A stretch of 34,458 nt of DNA from Terriglobia bacterium (lineage in GTDB: Bacteria; Acidobacteriota; Terriglobia; Terriglobales; Acidobacteriaceae). Position numbers and translations under genes: made by a program. Below, piece after piece: positions 34,414 to 34,458 of the stretch; the first letter of the stretch is position 1, and every line of letters starts with the position of its first letter. The notes beneath the pieces are model-generated. The model was not told where the DNA came from and ran no database searches. It was given only the letters and a program-made list of their open reading frames with translations. Location: the NCBI GenBank assembly GCA_020072645.1, contig JAIQGK010000032.1, positions 1-34,458 of the forward strand, in the 5' to 3' direction.

Positions 34414-34458
34414 ATGCCATGGAGAAAGAGCAGTGTTATGGAAGAGAAGCTGCGGTTC
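34414..34458 (+). mobile_element. IS481-family-type transposase gene (5' end only)
   Basis: From the ATG at 34414, with AAGGAG three bases upstream, the frame reads MPWRKSSVMEEKLRF to the window edge. This resembles the usual opening of IS481-group transposases (MPWxxxSVxEExLRF). The match covers only 15 residues, so the family is tentative. The tandem repeats at 34329-34376 support a mobile element here. Confidence 0.6.

Noticed and set aside
1-34458. CRISPR arrays, tRNA and rRNA genes
   Set aside because: I saw no regularly spaced repeat array, no cloverleaf sequence with a CCA end, and no rRNA-like segment.

Overview
The window looks like a chromosomal segment of a soil Acidobacteriota (Terriglobia-type) bacterium. 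That placement is inferred from the kinds of gene present: a receiver-like protein starting MTRPTLLVAEPEP, HAF-repeat secreted proteins, small zinc-ribbon proteins, an Hfq-like protein with a long N-terminal extension, and a very large NRPS in a GC-moderate genome. Nothing in the window fixes the species.

Left third (1-13,635, all minus strand): the start of a nonribosomal peptide synthetase (NRPS) assembly line. The first gene (943-13,635, about 4,230 residues) reads C-A-T / C-A-T / C-T-E / C-A-T. Its first module resembles EntF/DhbF (starter-type C domain and a serine-like A domain code). Its third module has no adenylation domain, and its C-terminus is a short acidic tail. A second NRPS gene begins through a 4-base ATGA overlap (946 leftwards, running off the window). 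It has a TubC-type docking domain fused directly to a condensation domain that lacks its C1 motif. The junction falls exactly at the edge of a repeat shared with the third C domain of the first protein. A leader region with a tiny ORF and a broken receiver-domain gene lie upstream (13,640-14,400).

Middle (14,595-28,434): a small secreted Lys-rich protein, an M61-type peptidase with a PDZ region, a Tiki/ChaN-like secreted protein, a tryptophanase followed by a small zinc-ribbon gene, thymidylate kinase (tmk), a secreted beta-propeller protein sharing a bidirectional terminator with tmk, an alpha/beta hydrolase, a secreted metallophosphoesterase, two short hypothetical genes, another zinc-ribbon protein, and DNA polymerase III delta' (holB).

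Right (28,657-34,458): an Hfq-like Sm-fold protein, a TPR protein, a coiled-coil/low-complexity protein whose frame runs through its own terminator, a HAF-repeat secreted protein, and a cluster of REP-like palindromes. These are followed by an AT-richer gene carrying a HEPN-type RNHAIH motif (a candidate RNase, possibly defence-related) and the 5' end of an IS481-type transposase preceded by two near-identical 23-bp repeats. The strongest leads are the rearranged NRPS (A-less C-T-E module, truncated C domain at a repeat boundary) and the HEPN protein between the palindromes and the insertion element.
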